The notes below the pieces were generated by a model. The model saw nothing but the letters and a program-made list of their open reading frames with translations. It was not told where the DNA came from and did not search any database. From Streptomyces melanogenes (GTDB lineage: Bacteria > Actinomycetota > Actinomycetes > Streptomycetales > Streptomycetaceae), in the NCBI RefSeq assembly GCF_014649795.1, contig NZ_BMTS01000020.1, positions 79,653-143,652 of the forward strand: DNA of 64,000 nt, in the 5' to 3' direction. Position 1 is the stretch's first letter. The number at the start of each line of letters is the position of its first letter. Positions 51,896 to 59,965 of this stretch are shown piece after piece. The position numbers and the translations under genes are program-made.

Positions 51896-51976
51896 GGCGA
51901 TCCCCTTTGGTGGTGCCGGTTGCTCTCACTCAGGTGTACGGATTCCGGCCCAAAGCGACTCGAACACCCGATCTGT

Positions 51977-52004
51977 CAATAGTGTGACCCAGGTCACACT
52001 ATTG
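51977..52004. promoter_or_regulatory. Perfect 13-bp inverted repeat containing a Crp consensus
   Basis: CAATAGTGTGACC and GGTCACACTATTG are separated by CA. The centre GTGACCCAGGTCAC (51984-51997) fits GTG-N6-GNCAC fully. The perfect symmetry extends well beyond the Crp core, so another dimeric regulator is also possible. It lies 82 bp upstream of the lipoprotein start. Confidence 0.6.
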
Positions 52005-52022
52005 GGTGCTCGGTAACACTGC

Positions 52023-52034
52023 GCAAGCGCTTGC
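52023..52034. promoter_or_regulatory. LacI/GalR-type palindrome
   Basis: GCAAGCGCTTGC is a perfect 12-bp palindrome with the central CG and AA/TT steps typical of LacI-family operators. It lies 19 bp from the Crp-like palindrome. No LacI-family gene is in the window. Confidence 0.45.
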
Positions 52035-52296
52035 ATACCTGGTGAAACAGTAGTGAACCGGACTCACGGCCGCATGTGGGCCGCATGCCGCCGTGACCCT
52101 GAAGGCCGCTCAGTCCGGAGCGTGCCGAGGCGCGTTGGTGATGGCGGGAAGCAACCCCGCCTGACCTCGGCGGAGTTGATGCTTGTGACAGGTACGCGAC
52201 GTACAACCCCTACTGGTCGGGGGAGGTCCCGGGCCTCGGTGTCATCCCAGAGAGGTACACGAGGTTGCTCCCGAGGGGTGACGCCCGGCGGCGGCT

Positions 52297-52334
52297 GATT
52301 TGGTCAGATTGAGAACACCACTCCTGACCAATTC
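52297..52334. promoter_or_regulatory. Inverted repeat upstream of the LolA-like gene
   Basis: GATTTGGTCAG and CTGACCAATTC (10 of 11 pairs) are separated by 16 bp and lie about 80 bp before the start codon. They could be an operator or an RNA hairpin. Confidence 0.4.
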
Positions 52335-52411
52335 GGGTGAGAATGGCGGCGCGGGGTGGACAGAGCGCAGCACTACGGACGGACGCCGCCGACCACGGAG
52401 GTAAGGCACAC

Positions 52412-53656
52412 ATGGCACCGAACGACAGCGCACACACCACCGAGGAGGCCAGGGACCTCGTCGCGGGCCGCCGCAAGGCCGCGCGGTACCTGGTCCCGGT
52501 CGGGGTGGCGGGGGTGGCGGCCGCGACCATCGGGCTGGTCCCGGCGCTCGCGGCTTCAGGTGACCCCGATCTGCCGAAGATCAGCGCGCAGCAGCTCATC
52601 GAGAAGATCGCCGCGTCGGACGCCCAGCAGCTCTCCGGCACGGCGAAGATCAAGACGGACCTGGGCCTGCCGTCCTTCGGCGGCCTCGGCTCCTTCGCTC
52701 CCAAGGGCGGCGACGGCAAGGGCGGCTCCGCTTCGCCCGACAGCAAGCTGATGGAGCTGGCCTCCGGCTCGCACACCGTGCGGGTCGCGGCCGACGGCCC
52801 GGACAAGCAGAAGCTGTCGGTGCTCGACAAGGCGTCGGAGTACAGCATCGTCCACAACGGGGACGACGTGTGGGCGTACGACAGCGCCTCGAACGAGGTG
52901 TACCACTCGAAGCGGGGCGCCGACGGCAAGAAGGAGCTCGGGGGCGGCCCGGCCAAGGGCCACGGCAAGGCCCCGGAGTCCCTGCCGACCACGCCCAAGG
53001 CGCTGGCCGAGCAGGCCCTGAAGGCGGTCGACCCGACCACCTCGGTGACCGTCGACGGCACCTCCCACGTGGCGGGCCGCGACGCCTACCAGCTGGTGAT
53101 CAAGCCGAAGCAGTCCGGTACGACGGTCGGCGCGATCCGGATCGCGGTGGACGCGAAGAACGGGGTGCCGCTGAAGTTCACGCTCACGCCGTCCGGCGGG
53201 GGCAAGGCCGTGATCGACGCGGGCTTCACCAAGGTCGACTTCGGCAAGCCGGCCGCCTCGACCTTCGACTTCGCCCCGCCCAAGGGGGCGAAGGTCACCC
53301 AGGACGACGGCAAGGCGCACGCGGACAAGGGCGGCCGGGGCTTCAAGGGCTCGCCGGACGGCGAGTTCAAGGGCGCCAACGTCATCGGAAAGGGCTGGAA
53401 CTCCATCGCCCGCCTCGACGTTCCAGGAGGTAAGGGCATCCCGACCGCACCTTCCGGCAAGGGCGGCAAGGGCGATGTCCCGCCGGAGGCCCGGAAGTTC
53501 CTCGACTCCCTGGGCGACAAGGTCACGGGCAAGTTCGGCTCGGGCACGGTCTTCAAGACCCGCCTGATCAACGCGCTGGTGACGGACGACGGGAAGGTGT
53601 TCGTGGGCGCGGTGAACAAGGACGCGCTGGTGAACGCGGCGAACGCGGCGAAGTAG
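52412..53656 (+). CDS. LolA/RseB-like exported protein (outer-membrane lipoprotein carrier-like fold)
   Basis: A 414-residue protein with an N-terminal membrane segment (YLVPVGVAGVAAATIGLVPA, about residues 25-48) that is a signal anchor or uncleaved signal. The following region (SAQQLIEKIAASDAQQLSGT, HTVRVAADGPDKQKLSVLDKASEYSIVHNG split by a Gly/Lys linker, VVWAYDSASNEVYHSKR-like, and GRDAYQLVIKPKQSGTTVGA) resembles the LolA/RseB half-barrel found in Streptomyces proteins. It is rich in Lys and Gly. The ABC ATPase and permease genes that follow may act with it. ATG at 52412 after GGAGGTAAGG. Confidence 0.78.
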   Translation: MAPNDSAHTTEEARDLVAGRRKAARYLVPVGVAGVAAATIGLVPALAASGDPDLPKISAQQLIEKIAASDAQQLSGTAKIKTDLGLPSFGGLGSFAPKGGDGKGGSASPDSKLMELASGSHTVRVAADGPDKQKLSVLDKASEYSIVHNGDDVWAYDSASNEVYHSKRGADGKKELGGGPAKGHGKAPESLPTTPKALAEQALKAVDPTTSVTVDGTSHVAGRDAYQLVIKPKQSGTTVGAIRIAVDAKNGVPLKFTLTPSGGGKAVIDAGFTKVDFGKPAASTFDFAPPKGAKVTQDDGKAHADKGGRGFKGSPDGEFKGANVIGKGWNSIARLDVPGGKGIPTAPSGKGGKGDVPPEARKFLDSLGDKVTGKFGSGTVFKTRLINALVTDDGKVFVGAVNKDALVNAANAAK

Positions 53657-53671
53657 GCGCAGTAGTGAGGG

Positions 53672-53697
53672 CGAGGGGGGACTTGGGTCCCCCCTCG
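53672..53697. terminator. Terminator hairpin after the LolA-like gene
   Basis: An 11-bp perfect stem CGAGGGGGGAC / GTCCCCCCTCG with a 4-nt loop lies 16 bp after the stop codon and before the ABC ATPase gene. Confidence 0.75.
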
Positions 53698-53767
53698 TAA
53701 CCCCCTGGATCCCAGCGGCCACCGGCCGAGGGTCTAGGGCGAAGCACCAGTTACGGGAAGGGGCGGG

Positions 53768-54715
53768 GTGGGGAACTCTCCATCGGTGATCGAGACCCAC
53801 GGTCTCAGCAAGCGCTACCGCGGCGGCCAACTGGCCGTCGACGGCCTAGACCTCACCGTCCCCAGCGGCAGCATCTTCGGCTTCCTCGGCCCCAACGGCT
53901 CGGGCAAGACGACCACCATCCGCATGCTGATGGGCCTGATCGAGCCGACCTCCGGCACGGCCCGGGTCCTCGGCAGCCCCATGCCCCGCGCGGGGCGCAC
54001 GGTCCTGCCGCAGGTGGGCGCCCTGATCGAGGGCCCCGCGCTGTACGGCTTCCTGTCCGGCCGCGACAACCTCGTACGGTACGACTCGGCCGACCCGACC
54101 GCCGACCCCCGCACCCGCGCGAGCCGGGTCGCCCACGCCCTGGACCGGGTCGGCCTCGCCGCCGCCTCCGGCAAGAAGGCGCGGGCGTACTCGCTGGGCA
54201 TGAAGCAGCGCCTCGGCCTCGCGGCCGCGCTGCTCCAGCCCCGCAAGCTACTGGTCCTGGACGAGCCGACCAACGGCCTCGACCCCCAGGGGATGCGGGA
54301 GATCCGCGCCCTGGTGCGGGAGCTCGCGGCCGACGGCACCACGGTCTTCCTCTCCTCGCACCTCCTGGACGAGATCGAGCAGGTCTGTACGCACGCGGCG
54401 GTGATGACCCGGGGCCGTCTGGTCGTCCAGGGCGAGGTCGCCGAGCTCTCGGCGGGCAACCGGGGCCGGCTCGCCGTCACCACCCCGGACCCGGCCGACG
54501 CGGCCCGGCTGCTCAAGGAGCGCGGGATCGCGGACGTGACCGTGGACGGCGACCGGGTGACGGGCGAAGTCCCGCCGGACGCCGTGGAGCTGGCGGAGCT
54601 CAACGCCGCGCTGGTGCACGGCGGCGTACGGGTGAGGGCCTTCGGGGTCGAACGGGCCTCGCTGGAGGACGCGTTCGTGGCACTGACGGGGGAGGGGTTC
54701 GATGTCGCGGGCTGA
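53768..54715 (+). CDS. ABC transporter ATP-binding protein (exporter type)
   Basis: A 315-residue ATPase of the drug/antibiotic exporter (CcmA/DrrA-like) class. Walker A is FGFLGPNGSGKTTTIRMLMG, the signature region is YSLGMKQRLGLAAALL (signature SLGMKQR in place of LSGGQ, as in this class), Walker B is LLVLDEPTNGLDPQGM and the switch His is in VFLSSHLLDEIEQV. The C-terminal 90 residues are the usual DrrA-like extension. GTG start at 53768. It overlaps the permease gene by 14 bp, so the two form one transporter. Confidence 0.93.
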   Translation: MGNSPSVIETHGLSKRYRGGQLAVDGLDLTVPSGSIFGFLGPNGSGKTTTIRMLMGLIEPTSGTARVLGSPMPRAGRTVLPQVGALIEGPALYGFLSGRDNLVRYDSADPTADPRTRASRVAHALDRVGLAAASGKKARAYSLGMKQRLGLAAALLQPRKLLVLDEPTNGLDPQGMREIRALVRELAADGTTVFLSSHLLDEIEQVCTHAAVMTRGRLVVQGEVAELSAGNRGRLAVTTPDPADAARLLKERGIADVTVDGDRVTGEVPPDAVELAELNAALVHGGVRVRAFGVERASLEDAFVALTGEGFDVAG

Positions 54716-55679
54716 GGTGAACGCAACGGAGGACGTGTCGACGGACGTGTCGACTTCGGCGGCCCCGCCCGGCCCGGGTGCGGCACGAGCCACAGAAGCG
54801 CACGTACCGGACGGGCCGAGTGTCGAGTCCCGGCGCCCCAGCCCCCTCTGGGCGCTCGGGCTGTTCCGGTCCGAGCTGGTCACCGTCGTGCGGCGGTGGC
54901 GCACCCTCGCGCTGCTCGGGGTGCTGGCGGCGGTCCCGATCCTGATCGGCATCGCCGTGAAGATCGAGACGCGCGGCGGCGGCACGGCCGGTCCCAGCGG
55001 CGGTGACGGCCCGGCCTTCATCTCGCAGGTCACCAACAACGGGCTCTTCCTCGTCTTCGCGGGGCTCGCCGCGACCCTCCCCGTGTTCCTGCCGATGGCG
55101 ATCGGCGTGGTCGCGGGCGACTCGATAGCGGGCGAGGCCAACAGCGGCACCCTGCGCTATCTGCTGGTCGCCCCGGCGGGCCGGACCCGGCTGCTGCTCG
55201 CCAAGTACGCGTCGGTGCTGGCGTTCTGCCTGCTGGCGACGCTGGTCGTGGCGGCGTCCGCGCTCGCCGTGGGCGCGCTGCTCTTCCCGCTCGGCGAGGT
55301 CACGACCATCTCCGGCACACAGATATCGTTCGCGGACGGACTGGTCCGCGCGCTCGCGATCGCCGGGCTGGTGGCCTTGTCGCTGACCGGCATGGCCGCG
55401 CTCGGCCTGTTCATCTCCACCCTCACCGGCAGCGGTGTCGCGGCGATGGCGGCGACGGTCGGCCTGCTGATCACCGTGCAGATCCTGGACCAGATCCCCC
55501 AGCTGCACGCGATACAGCCGTATCTCTTCCCGCACTACTGGCTGTCCTTCGCGGACCTGCTGCGGGTGCCGGTCTACTGGGACCAGCTGGTGAAGAACCT
55601 GGAGCTGCAGGCGCTGTACGTGGCGGTGTTCGGCTCGGCGGCTTGGGCGCGCTTCACGGCGAAGGACATCACGGCCTGA
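54702..55679 (+). CDS. ABC transporter permease (ABC-2 type)
   Basis: A 325-residue membrane protein with about six transmembrane helices. LGLFRSELVTVVRRWRTLALLG begins the membrane part, GDSIAGEANSGTLRYLLVAP is the ABC-2 amphipathic loop, and VALSLTGMAALGLFISTLTG and AAMAATVGLLITVQIL are later helices. The first 45 residues are a Thr/Ala/Pro-rich cytoplasmic segment. The exported substrate is unknown. The ATG overlaps the end of the ATPase gene. A TetR regulator gene follows after 151 bp. Confidence 0.9.
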   Translation: MSRAEVNATEDVSTDVSTSAAPPGPGAARATEAHVPDGPSVESRRPSPLWALGLFRSELVTVVRRWRTLALLGVLAAVPILIGIAVKIETRGGGTAGPSGGDGPAFISQVTNNGLFLVFAGLAATLPVFLPMAIGVVAGDSIAGEANSGTLRYLLVAPAGRTRLLLAKYASVLAFCLLATLVVAASALAVGALLFPLGEVTTISGTQISFADGLVRALAIAGLVALSLTGMAALGLFISTLTGSGVAAMAATVGLLITVQILDQIPQLHAIQPYLFPHYWLSFADLLRVPVYWDQLVKNLELQALYVAVFGSAAWARFTAKDITA

Positions 55680-55830
55680 GAAACGGGAGCCGGGAACGCG
55701 AGGAAAAGGACGGTCGTGCGAGCCGACCCCCGTGGCGGCTCGACACGACACGTACCGTTTCCTTGGCACATTCTTGGAGCAGACCATTCCGCTGTCAATA
55801 CGCTACGGACCGTCCTCGTAGACTCGCCCC

Positions 55831-56436
55831 GTGACCGAGTCGCCACGTCCAGCCCCCAACCCCCGGCGCCGGAGCGAGAGATCGCGCCGCGCGATCCTCT
55901 CGGCGGCCCTCGAACTCTGCTCGGAAAACGGCTATGGACGCGTCACGATCGAGGGCATCGCCGCCCGTGCGGGGGTGAGCAAGAAGACGATCTACCGCTG
56001 GTGGGCGACGAAGGGCGCGGTGCTCCTGGAGGCCGTGATCGAGGCCGTGGTCAGCACCTCGCCGCTGCCCGACACCGGGGACGTCGACACGGACCTGGTG
56101 ACGCACGTCACCAGCGTGATGCGGGTCTTCACCTCGCCGGTGATCGGCCCCGCGTACACCGGCATCCTCTCCGAGCTGCTCCACGACGAGGCGCTGGCCA
56201 GGGCCGTCAACGAGGAGCTGGTCGGGCCGCGCGTGGCGCTGGTGCACGAGCGGCTGCGCGCCGGACAGCGCCAGGGCCAGCTCCCGCCGGACGCGGATCT
56301 GGAGCTGGCGGTGGAGATGCTGTACGGGCCGCTGTACTACCGGCACGCGCTGAAGCGGCCGTTCCACGACCCGGACAGGATCGCCTCGCTGGTGGCGCAC
56401 GTCATGCGTGCGTTGCGAGCACCGTCTCCGAGCTGA
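55831..56436 (+). CDS. TetR family transcriptional regulator
   Basis: A 201-residue repressor. The N-terminal HTH is RRAILSAALELCSENGYGRV followed by IAARAGVSKKTIYRWWATKG. The C-terminal ligand domain matches the TetR_C_16/AcrR-like class (VIGPAYTGILSELLHDEALARAV, AVEMLYGPLYYRHAL). Possible targets are the preceding ABC exporter or the convergent FMN reductase-like gene. GTG start at 55831. Its last 35 bp overlap the 3' end of that convergent gene. Confidence 0.92.
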   Translation: MTESPRPAPNPRRRSERSRRAILSAALELCSENGYGRVTIEGIAARAGVSKKTIYRWWATKGAVLLEAVIEAVVSTSPLPDTGDVDTDLVTHVTSVMRVFTSPVIGPAYTGILSELLHDEALARAVNEELVGPRVALVHERLRAGQRQGQLPPDADLELAVEMLYGPLYYRHALKRPFHDPDRIASLVAHVMRALRAPSPS

Positions 56437-56977
56437 AGAAGGTCTTCGCGCGGACCGTCGCCTCGGTGTCCTGCCCGATGGTGCCGGGCCGGTTCGCCGA
56501 GCCGAGCAGCACGCCGCCCCACCGCATGCTCATGTACGCGGCGGTGTGGCGCAGGGTCCCCACCAGCGGATCGGCCACGGACTGGTCGGCGGTGGCGAGC
56601 GCGGTCACGCCCCACAGGGTGCGCCCGGCCATCCTCGGCCGGAACTCCAGACCCGGCACCCGCATCCACCCCGACCAGTGGTCGAGGTAGTGCTTGACGG
56701 GGGTCGACACCCCGTACCAGTACAGCGGCGAGGCGATGACCAGGTCGGTCGCCTCCAGGGTCGCGTCGAGCAGGGTCGCGGCGTCCCCGGTCGGGGCGGT
56801 GTACAGGCCTTCGCCGTCGTGGCGCCGGTCGGTGAACTCGGGCAGCCGCAGGTTCGAGAGGTCCAGCCAGCGCTGCGGGACGTCACTCGGCAGCTGCTCG
56901 GCGGCCAGCCTGGCCAGCGCCTCGGTGTTGCCGCCGGAGCGCGTACTGCCGAGCAGGAAAAGGAAGTTGCGGGCCAT
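56402..56977 (-). CDS. NADPH-dependent FMN reductase / flavodoxin-like NAD(P)H oxidoreductase
   Basis: A 191-residue flavodoxin-fold protein. The FMN phosphate loop is FLLGSTRSGGNTEALARLAA, TDLVIASPLYWYGVSTPVKHYLDHW is the flavin-ring segment, and MAGRTLWGVTALAT follows, as in the NAD(P)H-dependent FMN reductase / iron-sulfur flavoprotein group. It probably reduces quinones or other electrophiles using NAD(P)H. The start is set by GGAGGGG 3 nt before the ATG. A 33-bp palindrome overlaps its likely -10 (TATACT), so it is tightly regulated. The 3' end overlaps the convergent TetR gene. Confidence 0.9.
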   Translation of the reverse strand: MARNFLFLLGSTRSGGNTEALARLAAEQLPSDVPQRWLDLSNLRLPEFTDRRHDGEGLYTAPTGDAATLLDATLEATDLVIASPLYWYGVSTPVKHYLDHWSGWMRVPGLEFRPRMAGRTLWGVTALATADQSVADPLVGTLRHTAAYMSMRWGGVLLGSANRPGTIGQDTEATVRAKTFFSSETVLATHA

Positions 56978-56994
56978 GGTCCCCTCCAGAGAAA

Positions 56995-57027
56995 AGCATG
57001 CGCGTGCAGTATATGCACGCGCATGCT
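56995..57027. promoter_or_regulatory. Perfect 14-bp inverted repeat operator with embedded -10
   Basis: AGCATGCGCGTGCA and TGCACGCGCATGCT are separated by GTATA. On the minus strand the centre gives TATACT, a near-consensus -10, about 30 bp before the FMN reductase-like gene. A dimeric regulator bound here would block RNA polymerase. The adjacent TetR protein is a candidate, as is any redox regulator. Confidence 0.65.
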
Positions 57028-57111
57028 CATTGCGGGAGGGGTGAATCCGGGGACCGGGGTCCCCGTGGCCCGGGTTGGACGGTCGGAAGATCAACTTCCA
57101 ACCTTGGAGAG

Positions 57112-58422
57112 TCAGAAGGTCAGCTTCCAACTGTTGATGTAGCCGGTGTCCTGCGGCCCCTTGTCCTGGACCTTCAGCTTCCACGTCCCGTTCGCCGTCT
57201 CGGTGGACGCGTTCACGGTGTACGTGGTGTTGATGTTCGGCGTGGAGTCCGACGACGAGTTGTGCAGCCGGTACGCCTTGCCGCTCGGGCCGATCAGATC
57301 GACCACCAGGTCGCCGCTGTAGGTGTGGACGATGTTCACCCCGACCTTGAGCGCGGCGGGCGCGTTCCCCGTACGGCCGGTGACCGAGACCGACGACGTC
57401 ACGGCCGCGCCGGGGGAGTCCGGGATGGTCACGTCGGTGGTGTTCTCGTACGTGTCACCGGTGGGCGGGGTGGTGGTGCCGGTGGACAGCTGCCACAGCG
57501 CGTACGCGATGGCGTCGCTGTTGTGGTCGAGCGCGGTGTCGTCGATGTTCGCGCTGGTGTCGCAGGAGGAGTGGTAGCAGGCGTCGAACGCGCGGCCCGC
57601 CGTGCCGCCCCACTTCTGGGCCTGGGCCGAGGTCTTGCTGTAGTCGGCGCCGGAGAAGAGGCCGCCGACGCGTATCCCGGCGTTCTTGAACGGCGCGTGG
57701 TCGGAGCGGCCGTCGCCCTCGGTCTCGATCTCGGTGGGTATGGAGAGGGTCGCGAAGTAGTCCTTGAAGACCTTCTCCAGGGCCGGGTCGTCGTCGTAGA
57801 CGAAGTAGCCCGGGTTCGGCGAGCCGATCATGTCGAAGTTCAGATACGCGGAGATCTTGCCGCGGTCGGCGCTCGACAGGCTGTTGACGTAGTTCTTCGA
57901 GCCGACCATGCCGAGCTCTTCCGCGCCGAACCAGCCGAACCGGAGGTGCTTGTCGGGCTTGAGCTGGGCGCGGGAGACGGCGAGGGCGGTCTCCAGGACG
58001 CCGGCGGTGCCGGAGCCGTTGTCGTTGATGCCGGGGCCGCCGGTCACCGAGTCGAGGTGCGCGCCGGTCATCACGGTCTGCGAGGTGTCACCGCCCGGCC
58101 AGTCGGCGATCAGGTTGTAGCCGGTGGCGCCGGAGGAGGTGAACTGCTGGACGGACGTGGTGAACCCGGCGGCGTCCAGCTTGCCCTTCACGTAGTCGAG
58201 CGAGGCCTTGTACCCGGCCCGGCCGTGGGCGCGGTTGCCGCCGTTGGCGTTGGCTATCTGCTGGAGCTGGGCGAGGTGGGCCTTGACGTTGGCGACGGGG
58301 ATGTCGGGGGCGGCGGCGGTCGTCTTCGCCTGGGCGGCGGGGGCGGCGAGGCCGAGGCCGATCGCGGCGACGGCCAGGGCCGCGCCTGCGGCGCGGCTGC
58401 TTCTGGGGTGCTTGGTGCGCAT
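57112..58422 (-). CDS. Secreted M28 zinc aminopeptidase with P/Homo B domain (S. griseus aminopeptidase-like)
   Basis: A 436-residue exported peptidase. Signal peptide RSSRAAGAALAVAAIGLGLA to AQA (about residue 32). The catalytic M28 domain (about 45-310) has the dizinc ligands and catalytic Glu in order: TGAHLDSV, GINDNGSGTAG, FGAEELGMVGS, NFDMIGSPNPG and SDHAPFKNAGI. The CYHSSCDT pair probably forms a disulfide. A Thr/Pro linker follows, then a C-terminal P/Homo B (proprotein convertase) domain, about 325-436 (VTIPDSPGAAVTSSVSVTGR, HTYSGDLVVDLIGPSGKAYRL, GTWKLKVQDKGPQDTGYINS). It should release N-terminal hydrophobic residues outside the cell. Confidence 0.95.
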   Translation of the reverse strand: MRTKHPRSSRAAGAALAVAAIGLGLAAPAAQAKTTAAAPDIPVANVKAHLAQLQQIANANGGNRAHGRAGYKASLDYVKGKLDAAGFTTSVQQFTSSGATGYNLIADWPGGDTSQTVMTGAHLDSVTGGPGINDNGSGTAGVLETALAVSRAQLKPDKHLRFGWFGAEELGMVGSKNYVNSLSSADRGKISAYLNFDMIGSPNPGYFVYDDDPALEKVFKDYFATLSIPTEIETEGDGRSDHAPFKNAGIRVGGLFSGADYSKTSAQAQKWGGTAGRAFDACYHSSCDTSANIDDTALDHNSDAIAYALWQLSTGTTTPPTGDTYENTTDVTIPDSPGAAVTSSVSVTGRTGNAPAALKVGVNIVHTYSGDLVVDLIGPSGKAYRLHNSSSDSTPNINTTYTVNASTETANGTWKLKVQDKGPQDTGYINSWKLTF

Positions 58423-58748
58423 GTGGGGGCTCCGTGGTTCCGTTCGGGGATGGGACGGAAACGCGAGCCTGATGTTCAGGGAGAGTTTGACTCACCGTCA
58501 AGAACGGATTCCGGTCACGGGTGTCCGCAGGGCGGACGTTGGCCGGATGCTTTCCCCACCCCGCCCCTTCCCGAAAGCCCTCTGGCGGGCGGCCGGATGC
58601 TTCGTCTGCGGGCCGTCCCCAACTGGTCGCGCAGTTCCCCGCGCCCCTAAAAGCGCCCCTCCGGGCCGCCCAGGGGATTGCCGCGGAGCGGCATTTAAGG
58701 GGCGCGGGGAACTGCGCGACCAGCCCACCACTCACCCGCAGACGAGTC
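58423..58748. repeat. Intergenic region with dispersed repeat copy 9 and 33-bp block
   Basis: This 326-bp gap holds the 33-bp block (58564-58596), identical to 13463-13495, followed by an inverted pair of dispersed-repeat arms (58603-58746). The arms flank a centre with GGGATTGCCGCGGAGCGGCA, also found near 2955. The right boundary ACCCGCAGACGAG ends 2 bp before the rarD stop codon. The left part (58423-58560) is presumably the peptidase promoter; I see no clear element in it. Confidence 0.85.
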
Positions 58749-59750
58749 CTACTCCTCGCCCACCCTCACCCCCGGAGGGTTTAGGGAAGGGGCGGGGAGG
58801 GGCTCAATCGCAGGTGCGGGCTCGGCCCGCGCCGCCGCCAGTGCCACCCGCCCCCGCCGAGCCGCCCGCAACGCATCCCACGTAAGCAGCGTCAACGCCA
58901 GCCACACCAGCGAGAACCCGGCCCACCGCTCCGCCGGCATCGCCTCGTGGAAGTACAGGATGCCCAGACCGAACTGGAACACCGGCGCCAGGTACTGCAG
59001 TAGCCCGAGCGTCGACAGCGGAACCCGGATCGCCGCCGCCCCGAAGCAGACCAGGGGCGCCGCCGTGACCACCCCGGTCGCCGCGAGCAGCGCCCCGTGC
59101 CCGACCCCGTGGGACGCGAAGGTCGCGTCGCCCTGCGCCCCGAGCCACACCAGATACCCCAGCGCCGGAAGGAACTGCATCGCCGTCTCGGCGGCCAGCG
59201 ACTCCAGCCCGCCGAGGTTCACCTTCTTCTTCACCAGGCCGTACGTGGCGAACGACAGAGCGAGGGTGAGGGAGATCCACGGCGGGCGGCCGGCGCCCAC
59301 CGCCAGGACGACCACCGCCGCCGCGCCGATCCCCACCGCCGCCCACTGCACCGGCCGCAGCCGCTCCTTGAGCAGCAGCACGCCCATCGCGATGGTGACC
59401 AGCGGGTTGATGAAGTAGCCGAGCGACGCCTCGACGACGTGGCCGGAGTTCACCGACCAGATGTAGACGCCCCAGTTGACCGTGATCACGGCCGCGGCGA
59501 AGCCGATGAGCGCGAGCCGGCGCGGCTGGCGCACGAGCTCGCCTATCCACGACCACCGGCGCAGCACGAGCAGCGCGGCGCCGACGAACACGAGGGACCA
59601 CACCATCCGGTGGGCCAGGATCTCGATCGCGCCGGACGGTTTCAGGAGCGGCCAGAAGAGCGGGACCAGCCCCCACATCCCGTAGGCGCCGATTCCGTAG
59701 AGCAGTCCCGCCCGCTGCTCACCGGCAGCGGTACTCGGTTCCTCGGCCAC
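58749..59750 (-). CDS. rarD: EamA family transporter RarD
   Basis: A 333-residue drug/metabolite-superfamily permease with about ten transmembrane helices. GLLYGIGAYGMWGLVPLFWP is the RarD N-terminal signature, followed by EILAHRMVWSLVFV, NWGVYIWSVNSGHVVEASLGYFINPL and APLVCFGAAAIRVPLSTLGLLQYLAPVFQF. Family members are called chloramphenicol-sensitive proteins, but the physiological substrate is not known. The C-terminal 25 residues are Ala/Pro-rich and cytoplasmic and end next to a dispersed repeat. GTG start at 59750. Confidence 0.92.
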   Translation of the reverse strand: MAEEPSTAAGEQRAGLLYGIGAYGMWGLVPLFWPLLKPSGAIEILAHRMVWSLVFVGAALLVLRRWSWIGELVRQPRRLALIGFAAAVITVNWGVYIWSVNSGHVVEASLGYFINPLVTIAMGVLLLKERLRPVQWAAVGIGAAAVVVLAVGAGRPPWISLTLALSFATYGLVKKKVNLGGLESLAAETAMQFLPALGYLVWLGAQGDATFASHGVGHGALLAATGVVTAAPLVCFGAAAIRVPLSTLGLLQYLAPVFQFGLGILYFHEAMPAERWAGFSLVWLALTLLTWDALRAARRGRVALAAARAEPAPAIEPLPAPSLNPPGVRVGEE

Positions 59751-59965
59751 TGGCCCTCCCGTGCGCGCACGTCGACGCGCGCACGCCGACGCATCGAAGG
59801 TAGCGCCAGGCGACCGCAGCTGTCATGCCCCATATCCGAAAACGGTCCTGACTGCGGTGTGGCTGATTCCGCCCGCCTGATTCCGCCGGCTCGGCTTCGT
59901 CGGACCACTTCCGCTCCGTCAGGTCACCACCGTTTCGTCAGGCCACCTCCATCAGGCCACTCCCG

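Larger units (their letters stand above)
51896..52411. promoter_or_regulatory. Divergent regulatory region lipoprotein / LolA-like gene
   Basis: A 516-bp gene-free interval. It contains the palindrome at 51977-52004, the LacI-type palindrome at 52023-52034, a structured-looking GC-rich stretch at 52080-52290 in which I recognise no known RNA family, and an inverted repeat at 52297-52334 close to the downstream gene. A possible 81-codon ORF (52053-52298) has no ribosome-binding site or family character. Confidence 0.6.

Noticed and set aside
52053..52298. 81-codon plus-strand ORF upstream of the LolA-like gene
   Set aside because: Arg-rich, no ribosome-binding site, no family resemblance, and it lies in a region full of regulatory palindromes.
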